Notes under the pieces: model-generated
The model's database searches: none
Told to the model about the DNA's origin: nothing
What the model saw: only the letters and a program-made list of their open reading frames with translations
Position numbers and translations under genes: made by a program
Shown here: piece after piece, positions 17,641-26,904 of the stretch
How the letters are laid out: every line of letters starts with the position of its first letter
Position numbering within the stretch: position 1 is the stretch's first letter
Assembly: GCF_000186865.1 (NCBI RefSeq)
Contig: NW_008705573.1
Location: 796,983 to 860,982 of the forward strand
Direction of reading: 5' to 3'
Length of the DNA stretch: 64,000 nt
From: Aureococcus anophagefferens
Lineage: Eukaryota; Sar; Pelagophyceae; Pelagomonadales; Pelagomonadaceae

Positions 17641-18678
17641 ATGTGGGCTGACGAACGCCGCGCGATGAAGCGGCTCCTCCCGTGCCTGCTGGCGGCACTC
17701 GCGGGGAGCTGGGAGGTCGACGACCAGGGCCGCCTGACAGCGTCGCTGCAGGTCGCAACGCTCGATCCCGCCACGAGACGCCTCGACGTGCCCGAGGGCG
17801 CGCGCATCTGGCTCGAAGTTGGCACGAACAGCCGGAATTGGCTCGCCAACTGCGAGCTGCTCTGCGAGGGCTACGACGACGTATACATCGTGAGCTTCGA
17901 GCCGCTCTTGGAACACTACGGCCGCGTGGTCGCGGGCGCCGTCGCGGCGCCGAGCGGCGGCGCCGGCGGCCTCCGGCGCCTCGACGGCCGGCGCGGCGTC
18001 GCGCTGCCCTTCGCGCTCGACGCGGTCGACGGCGAGGCCGACTTCCACGTCGCCGCGCAGGACGGGTGCAGCGCGCTCGCGAAGCCGATCCCCGGCGAGC
18101 GGGCGTGCGCGACCGTCGGCGGCGTGCGCCGCGTGCCGACGATGACGCTGAAGTCGGTCTTCGACGTGCTGCTGCCCGTCGGTGCGCACGTCGATTTTCT
18201 TTACGTCGACGCGCAGGGCCACGGTTTGAAGATCCTCGAGGGCGCGGGCGACTCCCTGGCGCGCGTCGACGCGATCGTCGTCGACGCGCTCCTGCGAGAC
18301 GAGGCGCTCATGTACGAGACGCAGAACGGCTGCGCCGCGACGGTCGAGTTCGCCGCGGCCGCGGGCTTCCACGTGCCCTTTGAGACGCGCGCGTTTTTGT
18401 GCGACCACGCTGCGGACCACGCGGGCCGCCTCGAGTCCGCACCGCGCGAGATCAACGTCTTCTTCGCCCGCGACGCGACGCGCGCGCGGCCCATCTGCCC
18501 CCACGTCCTGGATTACTGCATCGAGCGCGAGGACGTGCTCACCGTCGGCTTCCACGCGCAGCTGCCGACCTGCCGGGGCGACGAGCGCTGCGAGACCGAC
18601 GTCTGCCGCGAGGGCGAGGGCCACTGCCTCATCTACCTCGACGCCCGGAACTGCTGGTGCACCACGTGGCAGAGTTGA
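17641..18678 (+). CDS. FkbM-like methyltransferase, secreted
   Basis: A 345-residue protein. The frame is open further upstream but only from a TTG; ATGs occur at 17641 and 17665, and the second begins MKRLLPCLLAALAGS, a signal peptide. ARIWLEVGTNSRNW is the SAM-binding first strand region. VDFLYVDAQGHGLKILEGAG matches the FkbM signature (normally DxEGxExxVLxGA). The cysteine-rich end CRGDERCETDVCREGEG fits an extracellular or lumenal location. FkbM enzymes O-methylate sugars and other acceptors. In this copy the usual acidic residue in the motif is Gln (DAQG), so activity is uncertain. Confidence 0.7.
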   Translation: MWADERRAMKRLLPCLLAALAGSWEVDDQGRLTASLQVATLDPATRRLDVPEGARIWLEVGTNSRNWLANCELLCEGYDDVYIVSFEPLLEHYGRVVAGAVAAPSGGAGGLRRLDGRRGVALPFALDAVDGEADFHVAAQDGCSALAKPIPGERACATVGGVRRVPTMTLKSVFDVLLPVGAHVDFLYVDAQGHGLKILEGAGDSLARVDAIVVDALLRDEALMYETQNGCAATVEFAAAAGFHVPFETRAFLCDHAADHAGRLESAPREINVFFARDATRARPICPHVLDYCIEREDVLTVGFHAQLPTCRGDERCETDVCREGEGHCLIYLDARNCWCTTWQS

Positions 18679-18770
18679 CCCAATGTTGCTTTAATCAACA
18701 TCGCATTTTTTGACACTTGAGCAATTGCACTTGAGATGGGCTGCAGTGCATAGTTCAGAAGCCAACAACA

Positions 18771-20384
18771 ATGAATGCGTGCTTCGGCGAGCTCCCAACC
18801 GCGCGCGACGACTATCCAGACGACTATCCAAAGAAGAAGGCGGCGGAAGACGACGGTCCGAAGAAGGCGGCGGAAGATGGCAGCATCACGCGCGAGGAGG
18901 TGCTGCGCTTACTGGGCGCCCACCAGGAGGAGGTCGAGGCCCTGCAGGCCGAGGTCGCGCGCCTCGCCGCGCGGGAGCCCGGCGGCGGCGACGACGGGCG
19001 CCCCGACGCGGAGTGCCTCGAGGAGATGCTCGACGCCGAGGGCGAGGGCTTCACGGGCCTCCCGGTCGACCGGCTCTACGAGAAGGCCGACGAGTCCTAC
19101 TTCTTCCGCGTGCAGTGCATGGTCATGTACAACGGCTTCGACCTGTGGACGACGTTCCACTTCCTTTTCGTGGTCGTCGTCGTCGCCATGCAGATCGGCG
19201 CGCTCCAGACCGTGTGGCAGTCCGTGTGGCTGGTGACGGACTTTTCGCAGTGGGCCGGCGCCGACGACCCCGACGTCGTCGGCGAGTACTACCCGAGCGG
19301 CGTCCCCTGGCCGACGGACTACTGGGGGCTGCTCGAACACTACGACTCGCACAAGGTCTACGGCGTGCTCTTCATCGTCGTGTTCCCGCTCGTGTTCACT
19401 TGTGTCTGCGTGACCATCAGCCTGCGCGCGGAGATGGAGGAGTGGAAGGCCGGCTACGTGCTCTTCCGCCGCGAGCTGCGCAACTTCTACGACAACCGCG
19501 CGGCCGTCGACGACAAGGCGGCGGACGACGACGCGCCGCCGCGACGGAGGCCCAGCGCGAGCGAGGTCAACGCGGCCGTGCCCCGGCCCCGGCTCTTCCG
19601 GCGCCTCGCGGCGTGCCTCTTCACGCACTACGTCCGCGCGTCCATCGTCTGGTACTTCGTCGACGTGTCGGCCATGGTCCTCGGCACGGCCGACGGGCCC
19701 TTCAACCTGCTCCTCAACGCCGTCGCGCTCGTCTACGTCCTCGACATCGACGATCTGCTGCGCGTCGACATGCCGTCGAACAACTTGTTCGGCGTCGAGG
19801 ACGCGCGCCGGCGGACGCGGTACCGCGCGCGGAATCGCCAGGCGCGCGCCGTCTTCCGCGAGGTCGTCGAGGCCGTCCGCGCGGCGCCGAAGCGGCTCCT
19901 CGACGCCTACCACGGCGTCGGCTGGCTGTCGCCCGTGTGCATCTGCCTCGCGCTTTTCCACATGTCCGCGCGGTTCCAGCGCCACACGCAGCGGGGGCGG
20001 CTCGTCTCCGCGGACGACGACTCGGAGCGGGGGGCGACGCACGTGTCCCTCACCGCTTCGTACAACTACACGATGTACGCGGTCCTCGTCGTCTTGCTCG
20101 TCGACGCCCAGACGGCCGCGTACGTCTCTCTGGCGGACGAAGCGCGGAGGTCGTGGAGGCCGATGGCGGAGGCCGCGGCCTGGTTTTTGGTCGATGGCCT
20201 CGTCCTCGCGCTCATCCGCCAGATCGCGCTGCGCTACGCCGTCCACTGCCTCCTGCCCTACACCATGTCCGAGGAGACGTGGCCCATGCGCTTCTGGAAG
20301 CGCCTCGACCCGACGCCGAATCGGCCCGAGCGGAGCTACGACTACTACCACTACGACGGAGCGACGGACGACGCCTATTCGTAA
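18771..20384 (+). CDS. Multi-pass membrane protein, acidic N-terminal coiled coil
   Basis: A 537-residue protein starting at the first ATG. Residues 1-110 are charged with a short coiled coil (ITREEVLRLLGAHQEEVEAL). At least six hydrophobic segments follow, including FHFLFVVVVVAMQIGALQTV, YGVLFIVVFPLVFTCVCVTI and YAVLVVLLVDAQTAAYVS. Tyrosine- and aspartate-rich loops lie between them and the C-terminus is YDYYHYDGATDDAYS. I do not recognise a family; the layout could suit a channel or an organelle membrane protein. Confidence 0.65.
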   Translation: MNACFGELPTARDDYPDDYPKKKAAEDDGPKKAAEDGSITREEVLRLLGAHQEEVEALQAEVARLAAREPGGGDDGRPDAECLEEMLDAEGEGFTGLPVDRLYEKADESYFFRVQCMVMYNGFDLWTTFHFLFVVVVVAMQIGALQTVWQSVWLVTDFSQWAGADDPDVVGEYYPSGVPWPTDYWGLLEHYDSHKVYGVLFIVVFPLVFTCVCVTISLRAEMEEWKAGYVLFRRELRNFYDNRAAVDDKAADDDAPPRRRPSASEVNAAVPRPRLFRRLAACLFTHYVRASIVWYFVDVSAMVLGTADGPFNLLLNAVALVYVLDIDDLLRVDMPSNNLFGVEDARRRTRYRARNRQARAVFREVVEAVRAAPKRLLDAYHGVGWLSPVCICLALFHMSARFQRHTQRGRLVSADDDSERGATHVSLTASYNYTMYAVLVVLLVDAQTAAYVSLADEARRSWRPMAEAAAWFLVDGLVLALIRQIALRYAVHCLLPYTMSEETWPMRFWKRLDPTPNRPERSYDYYHYDGATDDAYS

Positions 20385-20472
20385 GGAGATAGGCGCCGCG
20401 TTGTGTGGGGCTCCAGTTTGGGAGGAGGGTCCATGTTTCTGAGAGCGGGTAGGGAAGGGGCTGCATAGTTAG

Positions 20473-21270
20473 TCAAACGAGTTCGTAGTCACGCGGTGTG
20501 CGCCAGTAGGTGAAAACGTGGACGAAGATTTCCTCGGGGACGCGCGTGTCGTGGAACAGGCGCTCGTACAAGGCGTCGCCCGACTGCGTCGCGCGGCCGC
20601 GCTCGCGCAGAGACGGCAGAGCCCGGCGGAGCACGAGAAGGTCGCGGCGCGGCGCGTCCACATATGGTCGCCAGCCGCCCGCCGCAATGACCTTGCTGAA
20701 GAGCTAGTACACATCATCGTGGGCTTCCTCGAAATCTTCGTCAAGGTGGTTTAGAGGATAGGGGTGTGTGCCCTGAGCATTGCGCGCCTGTAGCGACGCA
20801 CCACGAGAGAGGAGCAGCTTGCACATTTCAACGTCTGCACGCCAGGCAGCACGATGTAGCGCTGTGCCCTGCCCTGAAACACCTTCGCCCGCATCCACTC
20901 GTGCGCCTGCGTTGAGCAGCATAAGTGCCGCGTCGTGATGTGGTTGCGAGCGATTGCGATGGTACAGGGGCGGCAGTGCGATCGTCCGACCGAGACGAGC
21001 TGCTACCTGCAGTGGCGTCGAGCCGATATCTGAGTGGCGACCATGGACGTTGGCCCCTTGATCTAGCAGCCATCGTATGGATGAGCACCACCCGTGTGTT
21101 GTTGCGTAATACAGAGGAGGACTTGTAAAGCCGAATCGATTGTCGTCGGGCAAAAGAAGATGCGGCTCGAGATCCGCATCGAAGTCGAAGTTTTCGGAGG
21201 CGGCCTGTGTCCGTAGCTTATCGAGGAACTCCAAATCAGCCTTTACGCAGAATATTTTAGATAGATCCAT
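20473..21270 (-). pseudogene. Ankyrin-repeat gene interrupted by an in-frame TAG
   Basis: From the ATG at 21270 the frame gives 188 residues with ankyrin units (IRWLLDQGANVHGRHSDIGS, TPLQVAARLG, TALHRAAWRADVEMCKLLLS) and ends at a TAG at 20704-20706. The same frame continues for 76 more sense codons to a TGA at 20473-20475. That continuation (KVIAAGGWRPYVDAPRRDLL, VPEEIFVHVFTYWRTPRD) matches the C-terminal domain of the intact ankyrin gene at 36494-37456 (AVISAGSWRKYLHEPRVRVD, VPLDVFRKILGFWRSDRDE). The gene therefore carries a nonsense codon inside its normal length. It may be a pseudogene, a shortened functional gene or a case of readthrough. Low GC like its relatives. Confidence 0.65.
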
Positions 21271-21460
21271 GCGTCTGGCGCGTCGTCGTCTTGCGACCCG
21301 GCCTATGGCAAAACTTTGAACGTCGCTAAAAAAGTGTGGACATTCATGGCCAGGACGCCGCGCCCGACTCCCGCGGCTCTCCGGTGCGCCTGTGAGACGC
21401 CTTGGAGCCACCTGAACTCCGCGGCTCCTCCCGGGATCCTACGCTTAGAGACGGACATTC

Positions 21461-22336
21461 ATGGTTTTGCGCCGCCTCGTACTCCTTGTAAGCCTGTCCG
21501 TGGTACACTCCGATGAGGAAGTCGTCGCTCTCTGCATGATCGCGACGGGGACCGAGGTCGTGAAGACATCTCTCGCCCGCCTCTTGTCCTCGATCGTCGA
21601 TTTCGCGCCGCATCACGAGGTCTTCCTCCGCGCCGACGGCGCCGCCGCAAAACGCGTCGAAGCCCTCGAACGGAAGCCCTCAAAGCTCAGAATCACCGTG
21701 GCGCTCGACGCCTACGCCGGCCGCAGCCGGCGGACCATGGAGCGCGGGTGCCCGTCGCGGACCGCGGAGCCGTGCCTCTGGACGCGGTACCAGCTCGAGA
21801 AGACCGCGGTGCTGCGCGACGCTTCAATGGCGGATTCGCGGCGCGGCGCGCTCTACGTGGACAGCGATCTCGAGCTCTTCGCGCCGCCGCCGCCCTTCCC
21901 CGGCGGGCGCGTCGCGCTCTCGCACGCGCGGATGCGCGAGGAGACGCGAAAGGCGTTCGGCACCTACAACGGCGGCTCGATCCTCGTGCGGGACCCCGCC
22001 GTCCTCGACGCGTGGCGAGCCGCGGCGTCGGCGACGGACTCGTCCTGCTGCCAGGACCAGGTCGCGCTGGACGCGGTCGCCGCCGCGTTCGACGATGTTT
22101 CTCTGCTGCCGCTCGGCTGGAACCTCGGGTGGTACAGCGTCTACGCGGACCTGTCCGAGGACGCGCGGGACCACCTCGCCGACGTGTCCTGCGCGGGCGG
22201 CGCGCTCGTCTACGGGCGCGCGCCCCTCTACAGCGCCCACTTCCGCCACGGTTCCCGCGCGAGGGACCGCCGGTCCTTCACGCGCCGCGTCCGCCGCGCC
22301 GCCGCGAACTGCACGGTCCTAAAAAGGCCCCCATAA
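21461..22336 (+). CDS. Glycosyltransferase-like protein (DxD), secretory
   Basis: A 291-residue protein. MVLRRLVLLVSLSVVHS is a signal peptide or anchor. GALYVDSDLELFAP contains a DxD-type motif after a hydrophobic strand, and TYNGGSILVRDPAVLDAW resembles the N-x-G-x-x-x strand of nucleotide-sugar transferases with the GT-A fold. It is followed by DQVALDAV, another typical element. The enzyme would act in the Golgi on a glycan; donor and acceptor unknown. It ends 20 bp from the convergent gene. Confidence 0.65.
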   Translation: MVLRRLVLLVSLSVVHSDEEVVALCMIATGTEVVKTSLARLLSSIVDFAPHHEVFLRADGAAAKRVEALERKPSKLRITVALDAYAGRSRRTMERGCPSRTAEPCLWTRYQLEKTAVLRDASMADSRRGALYVDSDLELFAPPPPFPGGRVALSHARMREETRKAFGTYNGGSILVRDPAVLDAWRAAASATDSSCCQDQVALDAVAAAFDDVSLLPLGWNLGWYSVYADLSEDARDHLADVSCAGGALVYGRAPLYSAHFRHGSRARDRRSFTRRVRRAAANCTVLKRPP

Positions 22337-22356
22337 AAGCCCGCCCCGCGCGCCCG

Positions 22357-23717
22357 TCACCCGAGGAGGCAGGGCGTGCCGCCGAGGGAGCCCTGGGTGT
22401 TGCGGCCGCGCTCCTCGGACTGCTGGCTCGGGTGCGCGAGGATCTTGTTCGTGCGCTCCGTCACGGAGGACGGGAACTGTTCGACCTTGGCGTGGGTGAC
22501 GACGTCGTAGGACTTGCCGAAGATGTCCATGTCGCGGAGGTGCTGGCGCCGGTCCTTGTTGACCGCGTGGTCGCGCTTCATGAAGATGCGCGCGTTCGTG
22601 TCCGCGTAGGGCCTGGGCGGGAAAAGAGTGATTCAACGTCGCTTCGACGTGAGTGTTCCGCGCGCGCGCGTTCCGTAAAAAGCATCCACGCTTCGAGACC
22701 GTTCCAAGAGATGATCGCTCGTCCAAAAATCAGCCGAAACGAGTGGAAAACGGCCGAGATGGGAGCCTTTGAAGTCGGGAATTCCGCTCTCTTTTCCCGC
22801 CCCGCGTAGGGCGGGTGGCAGGCCTTCTGCTGCATGAAGTAGATGTCGGAGCGCGGCGTCGGGTCGTGGGCGAAGGGGTCGTAGCCGTGGCGCTGCTCAC
22901 CGACGAGGATGTTCGACAGGTTGCCGCGCCGCCGGTCCGCGTGGTGCGTCCGGTAGCTCGCGAGGTCCTGCATCTCCGCGGCGTGCGCGCCGTAGACGGC
23001 GGACTTGCGGTTCGCCGTGCTGTCGACGCCCAGCACGCCGTTGGGGTGGTGCGCGCGCATGTACTGCGTCAGCCGCCGCGCCTGCATCTCCGCGCGGCGG
23101 AGCACCTTCGCCGCGCGCTGCTGCTTCACCTCGAAGTTCAAAGCCTCGACCCGCTCCCGCGGGGCCACGAGCGCGCCGCCGAGGTCGTCGGCGATGCCCG
23201 CGGCGAAGACCTTGGGCACGCAGGCCGGCGTCGCGACGAGCCGCACCTCCGCGGGGACGACGTGGTTGTTGTCGAAGCGCGACACCTCGACGACGGCCGC
23301 GTCGCCGGCGCCCGGCATCCGCGCGCAGGACTCCTGGGTCTCCGTGAGCGGGATCGTGCCCGTGTACTGCGACGGGCCGAAGCAGAGCGCGCCGCCCTCG
23401 GGCGACGGGCCGAGCTCGACGACGCGGTGGCCCGCCATGCCCGCCGATAAGGCGTGCTTGCCGCAGCCCGGCAAAGGCTTCGTGTCGAGCCGGCTGAAGG
23501 GCCGCGGGTCCACGCTCAACCCGTCCCAGGACCGCGCCGGGTCGTAGAGGCTCTGGCCCCGGCCGGCGCTCAACGCGCGCGACCCGGCGCTCGACAGGCC
23601 CACGCTGCCGCTGCCGTACTGCGGCTGGTACGAGTCCAGGAACTTGTCCAGCAGCGCGGGATTCATGGCCTTGGTCTTGCCCATGGCCGCCGTCGGCATG
23701 GGGATCTTGCCCTGCAT
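22357..23717 (-). CDS. Conserved-looking protein of unknown function, one introner
   Basis: Exons 23717-22813 and 22612-22357 encode 386 residues from the first ATG (MQGKIPMPTAAMGKTKAMNP). The protein is polar and proline/glycine-rich with a short basic helix (VKQQRAAKVLRRAEMQARRL). The end is rich in asparagine, glutamine and histidine (TNKILAHPSQQSEERGRNTQ). The intron interrupts a well-formed stretch: CHPP joins YADTNARIFMKRDHAVNK in phase 2. Proteins of this look, with PYxxT- and GYDPF-like patches, occur among flagellar and microtubule-associated proteins, but I cannot assign a family. Confidence 0.6.
22613..22804 (-). mobile_element. Introner, family A, copy 4 (192 bp)
   Basis: Flanked by CGTAGGGC at 22605-22612 and 22805-22812 (GCCCTACG on the host strand). 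On the host strand it starts CGGGGCGGGAAAAGAG and ends CTTTTCCCGCCCAG; body sense to the host gene. The identity of the two flanks extends 3 bases beyond the 8-bp duplication into the element's 5' end. The intron 22613-22812 is GC-AG. Confidence 0.92.
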
Positions 23718-24085
23718 GGCGGTGGTCGCGGGCAGCCCACACACACCTCGCGCTGTTATCACAATGCAAGGTATCGGGGGTGGTCGGCGTTGGTGATGTC
23801 GAAGCGCCAGTTATATACCTAGGTATAAAACTTCACTCACTTCATATAAAACTTCAAGGCTGAGATTTGAGAGCCGCGCCTCTCGCTGGGTGCGCGCGCG
23901 CTCCGCTGAAGCCGCTGATCCCGGCGTCACAATCGCCTAAACGCCCTCTCGAGACGCTCACAGGACTTCCTCGCCCTCTGCGCACCCCCGCTGCACGACC
24001 TTCCCCGCGGCATTCGTGCGGAACGTATCCGAACGACCCGGGGAACTTTCCCGCGCGACGAGACCACTTCCCTCGACAATCTTCG
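23718..24085. promoter_or_regulatory. Divergent promoter region with palindrome and paired TATA-like boxes
   Basis: A 368-bp stretch between two divergent ATGs. It contains the perfect 14-bp palindrome TATACCTAGGTATA at 23814-23827 and two copies of TATAAAACTTCA at 23824-23835 and 23845-23856, exactly 21 bases apart; the first overlaps the palindrome. This is the only place in the window where I see clear TATA-like boxes. The rightward gene's ATG lies about 230 bases downstream, so a 5' leader would be long. Confidence 0.5.
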
Positions 24086-25423
24086 ATGGCGGGCGCCGTG
24101 CTGACGCTGCGGGGCCGCTGCGCGTCGCGCACGGTGCCCGAGAGCATCGAGATCGAGGGCCGCGGCGACGCGGTCATCGTCGGCCGGTCGCGGAAGGACG
24201 CGGACGTCTGCCTCGACCTGCCGCCGCCGAGCCCCGCGTGCCTCATCAGCCGGCAGCACGCGAAGCTGCGCCGCGTCGGCGGCGGCGCCTGGGTGTTGAG
24301 CGACCTGGGGTCCCTCAACGGCGTCACGCTCAACGAGACGCGGCTCAAGGCCGGCGTCGAGCGGCCGCTGAGCGACGGCGACGTCATCCGCTTCGGCGGC
24401 GCGGGCCTCCCCGGCGGGCCGGGCGACGCCGGCGAGCTGAGGTTGGGCGAGTGCGCGACCTACGTCTTCCAGATGTCGGCCAAGCGGCCCCGCGGCGACG
24501 ACGACGGCGCGCGCGCGCCGGAGCCCGCGACGGAGTCGCAGGATTCGCGGAAGCGGCCGCGGCGGCGCCGCGCGGGCAGCGACGAGAACCTCGTCGGCGG
24601 CGGTGGCGTGTCGTCGCCACACTCCCCGAAGCGGCTCCCGTCGCCGCGGCGCATCGCGGCGCCGGAAACCGCGAGCAACGACGACGCGCTGAAAGCGGCC
24701 GCGGCGTGCTTCGACGCCGTATCTCGAGACCGCGACGCGCTGACCGCGGCCCGCGCCGCGGCGCCCGCCGACGGCGGCGCGGCGTCGGGCGCGGCGGCCC
24801 TGCGGAGCGCGGCGCTCGCGCAGCTGCGGTGCGCGCCGTGCGGCGAGCCGCTCGCGTGCGCGTTGGTGCTCCCCTGCGGCCACGCGCTCGACGAGTGCTG
24901 CTTCATCCGCCGCTGCTTCGACCGCCAGTGCGACGCGGCCGTCTGCCCCTGCTGCGGGTCCAGGTTCGCGCCGGGAAGACACGCGCTGCGGCGGTCGGGG
25001 CAGCTCGACGCGGCCGTCGAGGCGCTCGTGTTGGGCGACGCCGCGCTGCTCGCGGCCCACGAGCGGCGCCTCGACGCGGCGGCAGCGGCGCGCGCCGACG
25101 CGGGCAAGCACCTCGCCGCCGTGCCGGACCCGGACCTGCGGGATTTGCTGGCGGACCTGGTCTACGACCAGACGCCTTCTCAGTGCGCGAAGGCGCTGCC
25201 GCTCGAGCGGCCGGACAAGCTGCTCATGTTTAAGTGGGACACGCGGGCGGCGGACACCGACGACGACGACGAGGAGGACGAGGATGAGGAGGAGGACGAG
25301 GCGGGCGTCGTCGTCTGCAGCGGCTGCGGCGAGCGGGGCCACACGCAGGACGAGTGCCCCCACCGGTCGGACATCTCCGACGACGAGGCTATCTCCGACG
25401 ACGACGGCGAGGACTTCTCCTAG
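24086..25423 (+). CDS. FHA - RING-like - zinc-knuckle protein
   Basis: A 445-residue protein. Residues about 25-105 form an FHA phosphothreonine-binding domain (VIVGRSRKDADVCLDLPPP, LISRQHAKLR, LSDLGSLNGVTLN). Residues about 249-293 are a RING-like zinc module (CAPCGEPLACALVLPCGHAL, then CPCCGSRFAPG). After a strongly acidic run, residues about 410-425 are a C-x2-C-x4-H-x4-C zinc knuckle (CSGCGERGHTQDEC). FHA-RING proteins of the RNF8/CHFR kind are E3 ligases that read phosphorylation in DNA-damage or mitotic checkpoints, and a nuclear role is likely here. A basic stretch, RKRPRRRRA, could be the nuclear signal. The zinc knuckle suggests nucleic-acid binding. Confidence 0.8.
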   Translation: MAGAVLTLRGRCASRTVPESIEIEGRGDAVIVGRSRKDADVCLDLPPPSPACLISRQHAKLRRVGGGAWVLSDLGSLNGVTLNETRLKAGVERPLSDGDVIRFGGAGLPGGPGDAGELRLGECATYVFQMSAKRPRGDDDGARAPEPATESQDSRKRPRRRRAGSDENLVGGGGVSSPHSPKRLPSPRRIAAPETASNDDALKAAAACFDAVSRDRDALTAARAAAPADGGAASGAAALRSAALAQLRCAPCGEPLACALVLPCGHALDECCFIRRCFDRQCDAAVCPCCGSRFAPGRHALRRSGQLDAAVEALVLGDAALLAAHERRLDAAAAARADAGKHLAAVPDPDLRDLLADLVYDQTPSQCAKALPLERPDKLLMFKWDTRAADTDDDDEEDEDEEEDEAGVVVCSGCGERGHTQDECPHRSDISDDEAISDDDGEDFS

Positions 25424-25612
25424 GCGGTAAAAGTGAGCGTCGGCCCCGTCCGTGTTGGAGTCGATGGATCGCCGAGCGCGCAGCGGCGCGGCGCCACGCC
25501 GTGTGGGGCGCAGCTTCAACGTGCAAAACGCTGAAGGCAAACTTATTTTGGATGAAACCAACCACAAAAAATCGAAGGCTGCTGGGCTGGCAGCTCTGCC
25601 ACCCGAAACACC

Positions 25613-26881
25613 ATGGAGGATGGCGACTGCGACGAGAAGGAGGAGCCGAGCGACGATGACGAGGAGGACGAGGCGCCCGCGGGGGTCTCGGTCTCCGCCG
25701 CCGACGTCGACGTCCCCGACGACGACGTCGAGATGATGGGCAGCCCGCCGAGGCAGGACAAGGCGCCGCCGTCGCCGTCGGCCCTCTTCTGCGCCGGCGC
25801 CCTCGACGGCCTCCAGTTCCTCGGGTGCTCCGCGGACCACGCCGAGGAGATCGCCGCGCGCGCGCCCATCGTCGGCGGCGCCGCGGAGCCGCCGGCGCCG
25901 GCGCCGGAGAAGTCGCGCGCGGCGCCGCGGCTGCGGCGCAAGACCCCGGAGACGGCGGGCGTGCCCAAGATCTACAACGGCGCCGTCTACGCCGGCGCGA
26001 CCATGGAGCAGATGCCCTACCTGCGCGTGACGCCGCGGCCCGCGGCCGGCTGCTGCGGCGGCGGCGCCCGGAGCTACGACGTCCACGGCGGCGAGGACGC
26101 GGACTCGAAGCTGCGCAAGCTCTTCACGGCCGAGGAGGAGTCGAAGCTGTGCACGCGGTGCTTCTGCCGGCCCTTCCACTCGCGGTCCGTGCTCTTGAAG
26201 CACGCGGGCTCGCACGAGGTTTTAGTGACAATCGAGCGGCCGGGCGTCGAGTGCTGCTGCGACCGGGGGAGTCTGGGCGCGAAGCCGTGCCTCTGCGGCC
26301 CGAACTGGGCCGACGCCTGCTCCGACGGCGTCGTCGTCCACGAGGGCCGGCCGGCGGGCGCGCCGGGCTTTTTGCCGCTCGACCGCGTCGTCGGCGTCGT
26401 CCACGAGCCCCAGAGCTGCGGCTGCGTGCCGCGCTTCGAGGCGCTCGACGAAAAATACGACGTCGTGGGCTACGTCGAGGGCCGGCCCTGCTTCGGGGGG
26501 CTCTGGGACGCGTGCCTCGACAGCTCGTTCGCGTTCTCCAAGGCCCCGGGCCGCGCGGGCGACAAGGGCCACATCACGCACGTCAAGTCCCTCTGCGGCG
26601 ACGACGAGCTCATCGAACTGGAGCTGAACATGATGGCGGGCAAGGACAAGCTGCTGTCGCTCGCGTCCGTCATACTGTTGGACGGCGCGTTCTTCGAGCG
26701 CGACAACCGGCTCTGCCGCTTCCGGAAGCGGCGGGGCGCGTGCCAGGCGACGTGCTGCCTCTGCTACGCCGGCGGCTGCTACTGCCCGCTCGCCGTCTCC
26801 CTCGGGCCGGGGGGCGCGCCGCCCGCGGCGGACGCGCGCGAGCCCGCCGCGGTCGCGCCGCGCGCCATGGACCGGTCATAA
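25613..26881 (+). CDS. Phospholipid-scramblase-like cysteine-rich protein
   Basis: A 422-residue protein beginning with an acidic segment (residues 1-45). The core from about residue 165 has the scramblase layout: FTAEEESKLCTRCFCRPFHS, SHEVLVTIERPGVECCCDRG, VGVVHEPQSCGCVPRFEALD, KYDVVGYVEGRPCF. Scramblases typically show this 'reVi...RP..C..CC' pattern followed by a 'G.V.Q' strand. Near the end lie KDKLLSLASVILLDGAFFE and several cysteine pairs (CCLCYAGGCYC), consistent with palmitoylation or a terminal membrane helix. It would act at the plasma membrane or endomembranes. The call rests on pattern only. Confidence 0.62.
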   Translation: MEDGDCDEKEEPSDDDEEDEAPAGVSVSAADVDVPDDDVEMMGSPPRQDKAPPSPSALFCAGALDGLQFLGCSADHAEEIAARAPIVGGAAEPPAPAPEKSRAAPRLRRKTPETAGVPKIYNGAVYAGATMEQMPYLRVTPRPAAGCCGGGARSYDVHGGEDADSKLRKLFTAEEESKLCTRCFCRPFHSRSVLLKHAGSHEVLVTIERPGVECCCDRGSLGAKPCLCGPNWADACSDGVVVHEGRPAGAPGFLPLDRVVGVVHEPQSCGCVPRFEALDEKYDVVGYVEGRPCFGGLWDACLDSSFAFSKAPGRAGDKGHITHVKSLCGDDELIELELNMMAGKDKLLSLASVILLDGAFFERDNRLCRFRKRRGACQATCCLCYAGGCYCPLAVSLGPGGAPPAADAREPAAVAPRAMDRS

Positions 26882-26904
26882 GCCCTACTTCGGAATTCCT
26901 AGCG

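Noticed and set aside
20690..20712. A tiny intron (GTGTACTAG) removing the ankyrin stop codon
   Set aside because: Nine bases is far below any workable intron length. An in-frame nonsense codon is the simpler reading.
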